A DNA stretch of 64,000 nucleotides from Kordia sp. (GTDB lineage: Bacteria > Bacteroidota > Bacteroidia > Flavobacteriales > Flavobacteriaceae), in the NCBI RefSeq assembly GCF_022447245.1, contig NZ_JAKVBC010000003.1, forward strand, positions 124,001-188,000, given 5' to 3'. The translations under genes were made by a program, and so were the position numbers. Every line of letters begins with the position of its first letter. Position 1 is the first letter of the stretch. The notes beneath the pieces were generated by a model. It worked only from the letters and a program-made list of their open reading frames with translations, ran no database searches and had not been told where the DNA came from. Below are positions 36,703-45,423 of the stretch, in pieces.

Positions 36703-37782
36703 ATGAGAAATACACTATTAGCAATTGCAACACTCTTAGTTTTTGTTGCATGTAAAAATGATAAAAAAGAAAATACAAATACTGAAGAGAAAGCAAAAAC
36801 TCAAGAAGTAAATGTATACACACACAGACATTACCCGGCAGATCAAGAATTATTTGCTGCTTTTGAAAAGAAAACTGGTATCAAAGTAAATGTTGTTAAT
36901 GCTAAAGCAGACGAATTGATTCTTAAAATGACGCAAGAAGGTGAGCAATCGCCTGCAGATGTATTAATAACAGTTGATGCTGGAAGACTGGTTAGAGCAA
37001 AAGATAAAAACTTATTGCAATCCGTAGCATCAGAAAAATTAGATAAAATCATTCCATCAAACATGCGTGATGAAGATAATCAATGGTTTGCATTGACTAA
37101 ACGTGCGCGTGTGATTGTGTATGCAAAAGATCGTGTACAACCAGAGCAATTATCTACGTATGAAAACTTAGCGGCTGATACCTGGAAGAATAAAATCTTA
37201 ATTCGTTCTTCTGGAAATATCTACAATCAATCCTTAATGGCTTCAATCATTGAACATAACGGTGAAGAAGTTGCCAAAACTTGGGCAGAACAAGTAGTTG
37301 GAAACATGGCACGTTCTCCACAAGGAAATGATAGAGATCAAGTAAAAGCAATTGTAGCTGGCGAAGGTGATGTTGGAGTTGTAAACACTTACTACATCGG
37401 AAAATTATTAAACTCTAAAAATCCTGAGGAAGTAAAAGCAGGAAATGGCGTTGGTATCTTTTTCCCTAATCAAGAAGACAGAGGAACACACATTAATATT
37501 AGTGGTGCTGGAGTTGCTAAATATGCTCCTAACAAAGAAAATGCCATCAAGTTTATTGAATTCTTAGCGAGCAAAGAAGCACAAGAAGTATTTGCAAAAG
37601 CAAACTACGAATATCCTGTAAATGCCGAAGTTCAACCTTCTGAGTTGTTACAATCGTGGGGAACATTTAAAGAAGACAATATTGCACTTTCTATTTTAGG
37701 AAAGAATAACAAAAAAGCTGTGATTGTCTTTGATGAAGCTGTTGGAAATAATCGTAAATCTCGATTAGCGAGTACAATTTGA
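36703..37782 (+). CDS. Ferric-iron ABC transporter, substrate-binding lipoprotein (FbpA/FutA type)
   Basis: 359 residues from ATG 36703 (an upstream TTG at 36700 is also in frame). SPII signal MRNTLLAIATLLVFVAC. The mature protein is a class-II binding protein: VYTHRHYPADQELFAAFEKKTGIKVNVVNA, GEQSPADVLITVDAGRL, FALTKRARVIVYAKDRV, and the paired tyrosines in GVVNTYYIGKLLN that coordinate Fe(III) in FbpA/FutA. NISGAGVAKYAPNKENAIKFIEFLASKEAQEVF is the C-terminal lobe. Delivers ferric iron to the permease encoded next, with a 4-nt overlap. A palindromic operator lies upstream. Confidence 0.93.
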   Translation: MRNTLLAIATLLVFVACKNDKKENTNTEEKAKTQEVNVYTHRHYPADQELFAAFEKKTGIKVNVVNAKADELILKMTQEGEQSPADVLITVDAGRLVRAKDKNLLQSVASEKLDKIIPSNMRDEDNQWFALTKRARVIVYAKDRVQPEQLSTYENLAADTWKNKILIRSSGNIYNQSLMASIIEHNGEEVAKTWAEQVVGNMARSPQGNDRDQVKAIVAGEGDVGVVNTYYIGKLLNSKNPEEVKAGNGVGIFFPNQEDRGTHINISGAGVAKYAPNKENAIKFIEFLASKEAQEVFAKANYEYPVNAEVQPSELLQSWGTFKEDNIALSILGKNNKKAVIVFDEAVGNNRKSRLASTI

Positions 37783-39422
37783 ATATCAAAAAGTTAAAAA
37801 ATATTAAAAGAGATTGGAATAAATGGTCAGTGACAACATTGATCATTATTTCTTTTATTGCCATTCCAATTCTTACTATTTTCTTTCGATTATTTTATGG
37901 TCCTGGTGAAACTTGGGATCATATCGTAAAGAATTTATTGCTTGACTATTCCTTAAATTCATTGTTCTTAATTAATGGTTGTACCATTTTAACGCTTGCG
38001 TTTGGTGTTTCGTCAGCTTGGATTGTGAGCCGCTACTCTATTCCATTTCAAAAATACTTGGAATGGATGCTAATTCTTCCTTTAACGATTCCGTCATATA
38101 TTACCGCGTATGCCTATGCTGGCTTTTTTGACTATGGCGGATCTTTGGAATTACTCTTAGAAAGTGTTGGAATATCTGGCGTAAAGCTAAATATCACTAA
38201 TATTTTTGGACTTATTTTTATACTGAGTGTTTCTTTGTTTCCTTATGTATACGTAAGTGCACGTGCTGTGTTTTTATTTCAATCTGGTAGACTGATAGAA
38301 GCTTCTAAAAATTTGGGCGTTGGCGAACGAAAAACATTTTTCAAAATCGTATTACCAATTGCACGACCAGCCATTATTGGTGGACTCATTTTAGTGCTCA
38401 TGGAAGTTTTAAACGATTATGGAGCTGCTAAATATTTTGGAGTAAATACCTTTACTACAGGAATTTTTAGATCGTGGTTTTCTTTAGAAGAACCTGCTAC
38501 TGCTGTATATTTAGCCGCTATCTTACTAGTAATTGTTTTTGCTATCATTTATTTTGAAAAATTACAACGACGCAATAAAAACTATGCAATTACAACCAAA
38601 AGCGATATTAAAACACCCAAAATAAACCTTAGAAAACGTACGCGATTTGTATTATCTGCAATAGTCTGTATTCCTGTTTTCTTTGGGTTCATTTTACCAT
38701 TTTTACAATTGGTATATTGGAGTTTTTTAACGTACACAGAAGTTGCCTCTGCTTCTTTTTTTACAATAGCTTTGCAAAGTTTAGGCATTTCATTACTGGC
38801 TGCATTTTTAACAGTGTTCATTGCTATCATACTGATTTATGTACCAAGATGGAATCGGATTTCATGGTTAAAAAACAGCTCAAGTATTGCTATTATTGGT
38901 TATGCCATTCCTGGAGCTGTGATTGCGATTGGTATTATGATTCCAACATTGCAACTTGACAAATGGCTGATTTCTACAATAAAAGAATTATTTGACACCA
39001 ATGTTGGTTTAATTATCAACGGAACAATCATCGTGCTTTTATATGCATATATCATTCGCTTTTTAGCCGTAGCCTACAATCCAATAGAAGCCAGTCAGCT
39101 AAAAATTGGAAAATCACTTTCAGAATCCTCTAAATTACTCGGTAAAGGAAATCTATATACCTTTTTTAAAATAGATTTTCCATTGCTAAAAGTAGGTTTA
39201 CTAAGCGCCTTTATCCTTGTTTTTGTGGATGTAATGAAAGAATTGCCACTGACACTCATATTGAAACCGTATGACATCAATACATTGGCTGTAAAATCGT
39301 ATGAATACGCTAGTGATGAATTAATTATGGAAGCCTCTTTACCTTCGCTGTGCATTATATTTACTGGAATTATTCCAATCATTTTGTTGAACAAATTAAT
39401 TTTGAATAATGATAAAAAATAA
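37779..39422 (+). CDS. Ferric-iron ABC transporter permease (FbpB/SfuB type, two fused units)
   Basis: 547 residues; TTG start (37779) overlapping the upstream stop (TTGA). About 12 membrane helices in two repeats of six. Each repeat carries an EAA loop: LIEASKNLGVGERKTFFKIVLPIARPA in the first, IEASQLKIGKSLSESSKLLGKGNLYTFFKIDFPLLK in the second, for ATPase contact. Matches the FbpB duplication. It moves iron across the inner membrane. The next gene (methyltransferase) begins 14 nt before its stop codon. Confidence 0.93.
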   Translation: MNIKKLKNIKRDWNKWSVTTLIIISFIAIPILTIFFRLFYGPGETWDHIVKNLLLDYSLNSLFLINGCTILTLAFGVSSAWIVSRYSIPFQKYLEWMLILPLTIPSYITAYAYAGFFDYGGSLELLLESVGISGVKLNITNIFGLIFILSVSLFPYVYVSARAVFLFQSGRLIEASKNLGVGERKTFFKIVLPIARPAIIGGLILVLMEVLNDYGAAKYFGVNTFTTGIFRSWFSLEEPATAVYLAAILLVIVFAIIYFEKLQRRNKNYAITTKSDIKTPKINLRKRTRFVLSAIVCIPVFFGFILPFLQLVYWSFLTYTEVASASFFTIALQSLGISLLAAFLTVFIAIILIYVPRWNRISWLKNSSSIAIIGYAIPGAVIAIGIMIPTLQLDKWLISTIKELFDTNVGLIINGTIIVLLYAYIIRFLAVAYNPIEASQLKIGKSLSESSKLLGKGNLYTFFKIDFPLLKVGLLSAFILVFVDVMKELPLTLILKPYDINTLAVKSYEYASDELIMEASLPSLCIIFTGIIPIILLNKLILNNDKK

Positions 39423-40098
39423 AAAAGTAGAAATCTTTGAAGGTGATAGAGCCACCAATTACGATAATTTTGTTCGTCATTTTTTTCCAAATTATGAGTT
39501 TGTAATGAATAGTATTCCTCAATTATTAAAAGGCATACTTTCATCTGTAACGACTCCTAATATTCTTGTGGTAGGTTGCGGAACAGGAAATGAAACGAAA
39601 AAAATAGCTGCTTTTAATGACGAATGGAAAATTGATGCGTGTGATCCTTCTGAAGAAATGATAGCTATCGCAAAAGAAAAATTAGCTGCTTATCAAAATG
39701 TTAGTCTGCATACTTGTACTGTAGAAAATTTACCGACTAACAAATCGTATGCAGCCATTACACTGTTTTTGGTACTGCATTTTTTATCTGATGATGGAGA
39801 AAAAGAACAGCTATTACAAGACATTTATAATAAGTTAACAATTGGAGGAACGTTTGTATTATTTGATATTTGTGGAACACAAGAAGAATTGGAACAACAG
39901 TATGATATTTTAAGTCACACATTCCCTTATAATTGGTCACGAGAAGAAAAAGAAATGCGTAAAGAACGTATTTTAAATGTATTGAACGTAATCAGTGAAG
40001 ATCGATTGAAGTTTTTATCAGAAAAAGTAGGTTTTACGAGTATTGTAAAATTTCATCAATCAACAATTTCTAGCGCTTGGATACTCACTAAAAAATAG
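39409..40098 (+). CDS. Class I SAM-dependent methyltransferase embedded in the iron transporter operon
   Basis: 229 residues, overlapping the permease by 14 nt and followed after 3 nt by the ATPase gene. SAM motif I is clear: NILVVGCGTGNETKKIA, then DACDPSEEMIAIAKEKL (acidic loop), ENLPTNKSYAAITLFLVLHFL (motif IV-like) and GGTFVLFDICG. The C-terminal part has a helical cap. This is a small-molecule-type (TrmN/UbiE-like) methyltransferase fold; substrate unknown. Its location inside the binding protein-permease-ATPase operon and its tight overlaps imply co-regulation with iron uptake. Confidence 0.88.
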   Translation: MIKNKKVEIFEGDRATNYDNFVRHFFPNYEFVMNSIPQLLKGILSSVTTPNILVVGCGTGNETKKIAAFNDEWKIDACDPSEEMIAIAKEKLAAYQNVSLHTCTVENLPTNKSYAAITLFLVLHFLSDDGEKEQLLQDIYNKLTIGGTFVLFDICGTQEELEQQYDILSHTFPYNWSREEKEMRKERILNVLNVISEDRLKFLSEKVGFTSIVKFHQSTISSAWILTKK

Positions 40099-40101
40099 AA
40101 T

Positions 40102-41094
40102 TTGGAAGCATTCATCACCATAAAATCTCTTAAAAAATCATTTAAAAACAGTAAAAAACCTGTAATAAATGATGTGAACTTTTCTTTGAAAAAGGGAAGT
40201 ATTACTGCTATTATTGGCGAAAGCGGAAGTGGAAAAACTACTTTGACACGACTTATTTCTGGTCTCGAAACTCCTGATGCTGGAAGTATTGAATTGAATT
40301 CAAAAGTTGTCAATGATGAAACAACGTTCATTCCTGTAGAAAAAAGAAAAGTTGGCATGGTTTTTCAAGATTATGCTTTATTTCCACACTTGACAGTTGC
40401 GCAGAATGTGAGTTATGGAATTGCAAACAAAAAGGATAAAAAACAACGTGTTTTTGAAGTCTTACAACTTGTAGATTTAGTAGGTTTCGAAGATCGATAT
40501 CCGCATCAGTTATCTGGTGGACAACAGCAACGTGTGGCATTGGCAAGAGCATTGGCTCCAAAACCTGAATTGCTCATTTTAGATGAACCTTTTAGTAATT
40601 TGGACGTAGTTTTAAAACTTCAATTGCGAAACGAAATCTTTACCATCTTAAAAACAGAAGGTGTTACCTCAATCTTTGTAACGCATGATACCCAAGATGC
40701 CATAGCCATTGCAGACACTATTATTGTTTTAAAAGATGGTAAAATTGTACAACAAGGTTCAGTAGACACTATGTATAATCATCCAAAAACTAAGTATGTA
40801 GCAGCATTATTCAATCCGATACATCTTTTTTCTGAAGAAGATTTAAGTTTCTTTAATTTTAAAACTTCAAAAGATAAAACCTACGCGATTAGAATACGTG
40901 ATTTTTCAATTGATTCAACAGCGGATTATACCATCAAAACAAAAATAACAAGAAGTATTTTTCTAGGAAATCATTATATGAATGTTGTCATGCTTCCCAA
41001 TAATACTGCAATTAACTTTCATACAGAACAGGAATTACATGGCAAAGTGAATGTTGGTTTTTTCAAAACAGCAATTTTGGAATTTGACATATAA
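40102..41094 (+). CDS. Ferric-iron ABC transporter ATP-binding protein (FbpC type)
   Basis: 330 residues from TTG 40102. Walker A GESGSGKTT (39-47), Q-loop GMVFQDYALFPH, signature LSGGQQQR (about 137), Walker B LLILDEPFSNLD (about 160) and the H-loop THD. A ~100-residue C-terminal region (SEEDLSFFNFKTSKDKTYAIRIRDF...) has a TOBE-like fold, as in CysA/FbpC-type ATPases. It drives the permease of the same operon. It is separated from the permease by the methyltransferase gene. A terminator follows. Confidence 0.93.
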   Translation: MEAFITIKSLKKSFKNSKKPVINDVNFSLKKGSITAIIGESGSGKTTLTRLISGLETPDAGSIELNSKVVNDETTFIPVEKRKVGMVFQDYALFPHLTVAQNVSYGIANKKDKKQRVFEVLQLVDLVGFEDRYPHQLSGGQQQRVALARALAPKPELLILDEPFSNLDVVLKLQLRNEIFTILKTEGVTSIFVTHDTQDAIAIADTIIVLKDGKIVQQGSVDTMYNHPKTKYVAALFNPIHLFSEEDLSFFNFKTSKDKTYAIRIRDFSIDSTADYTIKTKITRSIFLGNHYMNVVMLPNNTAINFHTEQELHGKVNVGFFKTAILEFDI

Positions 41095-41096
41095 AA

Positions 41097-41121
41097 GATA
41101 GAATGAAAAATTCATCCTATC
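41097..41121. terminator. Terminator between the convergent iron operon and the 118-aa gene
   Basis: GATAGAATGAA (41097-41107) / TTCATCCTATC (41111-41121), one mismatch, 3-nt loop, T-rich on both outer sides. It can serve both converging transcripts. Confidence 0.7.
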
Positions 41122-41135
41122 CTTTTGTATTTTGT

Positions 41136-41492
41136 CTACTCAATAGCGTCTGTTCCTAGCATATTATCCATTTCTATTTGAAAAAATGCGCCTTCTAGTA
41201 ATTCTTCTAATTTCTTCAATTCAGTATAACTAACTGCCAAACTTATCATAGAAGAAGGTGTTTCTAACAAGTAGGATTTGCAATTCCCGTGATCATCACA
41301 AGCATCACAAATTGGAGGATATTCTAAGGTAGTTTTAATATTATTCAAAAACTTCTTAAAATTTCTCATGGACAGATTGAATCCAATATCATTAAATACC
41401 AATTGTATTTTTTTGAACTCTTTAGGTCCACAATGCTTCCAACGAAAAGCAATGCCATAATCATTATCAAATAAATGGTGTATTTCTCTCAA
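41136..41492 (-). CDS. Hypothetical protein, 118 aa (Cys-containing)
   Basis: 118 residues, MREIHHLFDNDYGIAFRWKHCGPKEF... No signal peptide. A cysteine cluster is visible, CGPKEF early and PPICDACDDHGNCKSY in the middle (CDAC...C), which may bind metal. It is followed by ETPSSMISLAVSYTELKKLEELLEGAF. The shape matches small Bacteroidota DUF6686-type proteins, but I am not certain of the family number. It is downstream of and 20 bp from the CoA-transferase gene, in the same direction, so probably in its transcript and under the same operator. Confidence 0.6.
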   Translation of the reverse strand: MREIHHLFDNDYGIAFRWKHCGPKEFKKIQLVFNDIGFNLSMRNFKKFLNNIKTTLEYPPICDACDDHGNCKSYLLETPSSMISLAVSYTELKKLEELLEGAFFQIEMDNMLGTDAIE

Positions 41493-41512
41493 AATAAATG
41501 TTTTAGTGATTA

Positions 41513-42793
41513 TTAGATTAAAACTTTCGCATTTTCATATACCTTTTTACACAAAAATTCGTGATCCTCTGGATGCGCAATTTTCACCATTTCTTTTGCG
41601 CGTTCTTTTAAGTTTTTAGCATACAAAGAAGCTATACCATACTCTGTTACAATATATTGAACGTGTGCCCTTGTAGTTACCACAGAAGCGCCTTCCTTTA
41701 ATGTAGGCACAATTCTAGGAATTCCTTTGTTGGTTCTTGATGGCAATGCTAAAATGGCTTTTCCGCCTTCAGAAAGTGTTGCTCCACGAATAAAATCCAT
41801 CTGTCCTCCTACTCCTGAATAATGTTTTGTTCCAATAGAATCTGCACAAACTTGACCGTATAAATCAATTTCGATAGCACTATTAATCGCAGTTACTTTT
41901 GGGTTTTGCCTAATAGTTCTTGTATCATTTACATAACCAACATCCATCATATTGACAATGGGATTTTGATTGATAAAATCGTAAATACGTTTTGTACCAA
42001 AAGCAAATCCCGAAACTATTTTGCCTGGTTCTGTTACTTTTTTGCTTCCGTTGATCACACCTTTTTTTACCAAATCAATAATTCCGTCAGAACACATTTC
42101 TGTATGAATTCCTAAGTTTTTATGATTGGTTAAGTGAGACAGTGCTGCATCTGGTATTCCTCCGATTCCCATTTGTAGTGTAGCACCATCATCGACTAGA
42201 TTTGCTATATGTCTTCCTATTTTATCTTCGGTCTCCGTAATTGGTTTAATATTCATTTCTTGCAATGGTCTATCTACTTCTACGCAGGCATGAATTTGAC
42301 TCAAATGTATGATTCCATTTCCATGAACAAATGGCATGTTAGGATTAATTTCTGCAATAACATATTTAGCAGTGTCAATAGCTGCATTCGAAATATCAAC
42401 CGAACAACCTAAAGAGCAAAATCCTTTTTCATTTGGTGGAGAAACAGTTACCAAAGCTATATCTATTGGCATTTGTCCACTTCTAAATAATGCTGGTATT
42501 TCACTTAAGAAAATTGGAATATAATGCGCTCGTCCATTTTGTACATAAGGTCTAATATTATGCCCTACAAAAAAGCAATTGATTGTAAAATTATCTGAAA
42601 ACATCTCTGCTGCATACGGAACTTCTCCTTCTGTATGTGCTGAAACTATTTCTACATTTCTCAATTCATGATGGCGATTTGTCATCGCTTGTATTAAAGA
42701 TTGTGGCGCCGCTGCGGCTGTATGAATAAAAACTCGGTCTCCTGATTTGATTACTTTAACAGCTTCTTCTGCTGTTGTCGTATATGCTTTCAT
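41513..42793 (-). CDS. Acetyl-CoA hydrolase/CoA-transferase
   Basis: 426 residues. Features of the AarC/Cat1-like group: VTVSPPNEKGFCSLGCSVD, DGATLQMGIGGIPDAAL, HTEMCSDGIIDLVKKG and AINSAIEIDLYGQVCAD, with the catalytic Glu (E in AIEIDLYGQV) and the terminal GVGGQMDFIRGA...TRAHVQYIVTEYGIASLYAKNL. It transfers CoA between acetate and another acyl-CoA (for example succinyl-CoA) or hydrolyses acetyl-CoA. The promoter (TANNTTTG on the minus strand) has the same palindrome as the iron operon just upstream, so the two are probably under common control. Confidence 0.9.
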   Translation of the reverse strand: MKAYTTTAEEAVKVIKSGDRVFIHTAAAAPQSLIQAMTNRHHELRNVEIVSAHTEGEVPYAAEMFSDNFTINCFFVGHNIRPYVQNGRAHYIPIFLSEIPALFRSGQMPIDIALVTVSPPNEKGFCSLGCSVDISNAAIDTAKYVIAEINPNMPFVHGNGIIHLSQIHACVEVDRPLQEMNIKPITETEDKIGRHIANLVDDGATLQMGIGGIPDAALSHLTNHKNLGIHTEMCSDGIIDLVKKGVINGSKKVTEPGKIVSGFAFGTKRIYDFINQNPIVNMMDVGYVNDTRTIRQNPKVTAINSAIEIDLYGQVCADSIGTKHYSGVGGQMDFIRGATLSEGGKAILALPSRTNKGIPRIVPTLKEGASVVTTRAHVQYIVTEYGIASLYAKNLKERAKEMVKIAHPEDHEFLCKKVYENAKVLI

Positions 42794-42813
42794 TTTATAT
42801 TTTTTTGATGTTT

Positions 42814-42821
42814 CAAATTTA
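42814..42821 (-). promoter_or_regulatory. -7 element of the CoA-transferase gene
   Basis: CAAATTTA on the plus strand reads TAAATTTG on the minus strand, an exact TANNTTTG, 20 nt upstream of ATG 42793. The palindrome at 42825-42845 abuts it on the upstream side. Confidence 0.6.
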
Positions 42822-42824
42822 ACT

Positions 42825-42845
42825 ATTTAAAATCATTCTAAATAA
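42825..42845 (-). promoter_or_regulatory. Inverted-repeat operator, copy 2 (CoA-transferase gene)
   Basis: ATTTAAAATNATTCTAAAT (N=C) plus AA; identical to 36611-36631 at 20 of 21 positions. It lies 3 nt from the -7 element, a position suited to repression. Confidence 0.65.
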
Positions 42846-42986
42846 TATTTTATTGATATTTTTAAAGTTAATTAATAAATTTTAGGGCAAAATTACCGTG
42901 TGTATTTGTAGCAAAAAATGACATTAAGCATGTTTCCGTATTTTTATTTGATTTTTATAAAAACTAATTATTGAATAAAAATGTAC

Positions 42987-42994
42987 TACTTTTG
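42987..42994 (+). promoter_or_regulatory. -7 element of the glycosyltransferase gene
   Basis: TACTTTTG matches TANNTTTG, 32 nt before TTG 43027. No good -33 TTG at the usual spacing. Confidence 0.5.
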
Positions 42995-43026
42995 AAATCT
43001 CTTAATTCTTAAAACGGGAATCACTT

Positions 43027-44028
43027 TTGAAGCCAACTAAAATTGCTATTGTTATATTAAATTGGAATGGAAAAGAATTGTTAGCACAGTTTTTACCCAA
43101 AGTAGTGTCATATTCCAATAATGCTTCTATATATGTGGCTGATAACGCTTCCGCAGATGATTCCATTGACTATGTAAAGGAAAATTATCCAACCGTGAAA
43201 ATCATTCAAAATGCTGAAAATGGTGGTTATGCCAAAGGATATAATGATGCATTGCCATTTGTAGAAGAAGAAATTTTTTGTTTGTTAAATTCTGATATTG
43301 AAGTTACCGAAAATTGGCTTGCTCCTATCCTAGCAGAATTTGAAGCAAATCCTGAAACTGCGATTATTCAACCAAAGATTTTAGATTTTAAACAGAAAAC
43401 ACATTTTGAATATGCTGGCGCTGCGGGCGGATTTATTGACAAATACGGGTATCCATACTGCCGTGGACGCATTTTTCATACTTTAGAAGAAGACAATGGA
43501 CAATACAACGATACCAAAGAAATCTTTTGGGCTTCTGGAGCATGCATGTTTATTAGAAAAGAAGTTTTTTCAGTTCTAAATGGTTTGGACGAAGATTTCT
43601 TTGCACATCAAGAAGAAATTGATTTATGTTGGCGTGCGTATAACAAAGGATACAAAGCCAAGTATATAGGAGAAAGTGTTGTATATCATGTTGGTGGCGC
43701 AACTTTGGACAGTACAAATCCGCGAAAAACCTATTTGAATTTTAGAAATTCATTGTCTTTGCTGGTGAAGAATCTTCCCAAAGGAAAATTAATTCCTGTT
43801 ATATTTTTACGCTTAGTTTTGGATGGCATTGCTGGAATTCAATTTTTAGTCAAATTCAAGTTCAATCATTTCTTCGCCATTCTCAAAGCACATTTTCACT
43901 TTTATGGACGTTTGTTAAAGATCGTTAAAAAACGTGAAAAGGTTCAGCAAAAAAAGTATTTTGATCAGAAATCTATTGTGTATTCCTACTTTATCAAAGG
44001 GAAAAAGCAATATTCTGATTTAGAATAA
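43027..44028 (+). CDS. GT2-family glycosyltransferase
   Basis: 333 residues from TTG 43027. GT-A fold motifs: VILNWNGKELL at the N-terminus, YVADNASADDS, NGGYAKGYNDAL, CLLNSDIEV (DxD-like 'SDI' site), FWASGACMFIRKEVF and GGLDEDFFAHQEEIDLCWRAYNKGYK (conserved ED-type catalytic acid). The C-terminal 80 residues include hydrophobic segments (ILRLVLDGIAGIQFLVKF), suggesting membrane attachment. Similar to rhamnosyl/galactosyl transferases of cell-envelope polysaccharide synthesis; sugar not inferable. The next gene begins on the base after its stop codon. Confidence 0.9.
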   Translation: MKPTKIAIVILNWNGKELLAQFLPKVVSYSNNASIYVADNASADDSIDYVKENYPTVKIIQNAENGGYAKGYNDALPFVEEEIFCLLNSDIEVTENWLAPILAEFEANPETAIIQPKILDFKQKTHFEYAGAAGGFIDKYGYPYCRGRIFHTLEEDNGQYNDTKEIFWASGACMFIRKEVFSVLNGLDEDFFAHQEEIDLCWRAYNKGYKAKYIGESVVYHVGGATLDSTNPRKTYLNFRNSLSLLVKNLPKGKLIPVIFLRLVLDGIAGIQFLVKFKFNHFFAILKAHFHFYGRLLKIVKKREKVQQKKYFDQKSIVYSYFIKGKKQYSDLE

Positions 44029-44862
44029 ATGTATTCATTACAAAAGACAAGCTTTTTTATATTATTACTCTTTAGTTCACTGCTGAGTGCACAAGAACCA
44101 ACTTCTAAAGTCATTTTAGACGAATATAATAAGCTTTTCAATTATGTTCCTAAAAGTCTTGAAAACGATACTATTTACAATCCTGAAATTCGTATTTCAA
44201 GAATAGCTTTCAATTCAATTATAAATACTAGACTTCATCATTGATTAAAACATTTTGCAAAATTTTCTCCAAAAGAAATTGATTGGATGAAAGAAAAAAT
44301 TATGAAACTAGTCTCCGCTTTACATGCAGAAGGAAAATATATTTTGCTCGGTGAAACTGGTGGTTATAAAGGTTGTCGCGAAGAAAATAAGATCGAAACA
44401 ATTTATTTAAACACTATAAAAATAACTTGTCTGAATTTCTGCTATGGATGTAATGATAATCATTACGATGAAGAATTTATTGAAATTTTCAATTCAACAA
44501 TGTATCAATTATTGGAAATTAAAAGTCCAGATTATACCACACATCTTTTTTATGGTACATTCAAAGGAAAAGGTGAAAATCGTTCTAAAATTGAATTGAC
44601 AATGACTCACGAAAGAACATTTACACTTACAATTCAAAAAAAGAACGCTCTAGAATTTTGTGAAGGTATTTGGGAGAATGCTAATGATACACTGATCTTA
44701 ACATCAAAAAAAATCACACATGTAGAAGATAGAGATAGCACACTTTCTAAAGGAAATTGGGTACAGCTTGACAATGTAAATTTTCAATTAAAATATCGAT
44801 TTAGAAAAAGTAAATTAATCAAACTTGGCGCTGAGAAATGGAAACTGAAAAAGGTTTTATAA
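44029..44862 (+). pseudogene. Secreted protein of about 277 residues interrupted by an in-frame TGA
   Basis: ATG 44029 gives a signal peptide (MYSLQKTSFFILLLFSSLLSAQE) and continues to ...INTRLHH, then TGA (44242-44244), then in the same frame LKHFAKFSPKEIDWMKEKIM... to the TAA at 44862. The downstream part has KYILLGETGGYKGCREENK, CLNFCYGCNDNHYDEEF and a beta-rich end, KGNWVQLDNVNFQLKYRF. Since TGA replaces what would be one codon (plausibly TGG, Trp) and no other damage is seen, a single nonsense mutation is likely. A fragment could still be translated from ATG 44287. No family recognised. Confidence 0.65.
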
Positions 44863-44941
44863 TGCTATGTAAAACTTAAAAAGTTATGTAGCGCGTTTAT
44901 GTCACTTCTACTGCACTTTTTAGACAGTATTTTAAATTTAT

Positions 44942-45130
44942 TCAGGTATTGTTGGACAAGCAAGCTGCACATCTTACAAACACACTTGTTGCTCCGCATC
45001 AAAGTGGTCCTACAGATACTGGACAGTCACAAAGTGTTACCCAAGATCCACCTTTCACAGCATCTACATTGCCTTGTAGTTTCGAAATAGACTTTTTGTT
45101 AAGGTCTAATGTTTTAAGATTTTTTTTCAA
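44942..45130 (-). pseudogene. Class I lanthipeptide-type precursor peptide gene with an internal stop
   Basis: From TTG 45130 (reverse) the frame reads MKKNLKTLDLNKKSISKL, QGNVDAVKGGSWVTLCDC, PVSVGPL, then TGA (45001-44999), CGATSVFVRC, AACLSNNT, TGA (44944-44942). The leader pattern K-xLxLxKxSIxKL...xAVxGG followed by a Cys/Ser/Thr-rich core is that of Bacteroidota class I lanthipeptide-like natural-product precursors. The double-glycine cleavage point is at VKGG. The internal stop removes most cysteines of the core; the remaining peptide keeps only two. There are no modification enzymes in the window. Codon reading in the antisense frames is less protein-like than this frame. Confidence 0.55.
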
Positions 45131-45342
45131 AAAGTTTAAATTGATTTGATTCGTTTTTTAATGTAATCGTATTTTATGGATAAAAATAGAAGCGACAACT
45201 CAAATTTATCAATTTGAAGAATCAATACTCCAAAGAAAATTACTTGAAAAATTGAAAACAAATACAATATTTTCAATAAAAAGGAGTTGTTTTTGAAATG
45301 TTAAAAAAACGAGGATTCATATCTTTAAAAGTTTGTTAATCC

Positions 45343-45374
45343 TTGTAAATTCCATATCATTTTTAATACTTTTG
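45343..45374 (+). promoter_or_regulatory. Bacteroidota-type promoter of the OmpA-like gene
   Basis: TTG 45343-45345, 21-nt spacer, TACTTTTG 45367-45374; 49 nt before ATG 45424. Confidence 0.7.
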
Positions 45375-45423
45375 GTTAAAGTTTTGAAAAAACCGTTTTA
45401 ATTATATATAAAATACAAGATTT

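Noticed and set aside
44899-45149. Two overlapping plus-strand ORFs in this stretch
   Set aside because: They are antisense shadows; the minus-strand lanthipeptide-like frame has much better leader and core features.
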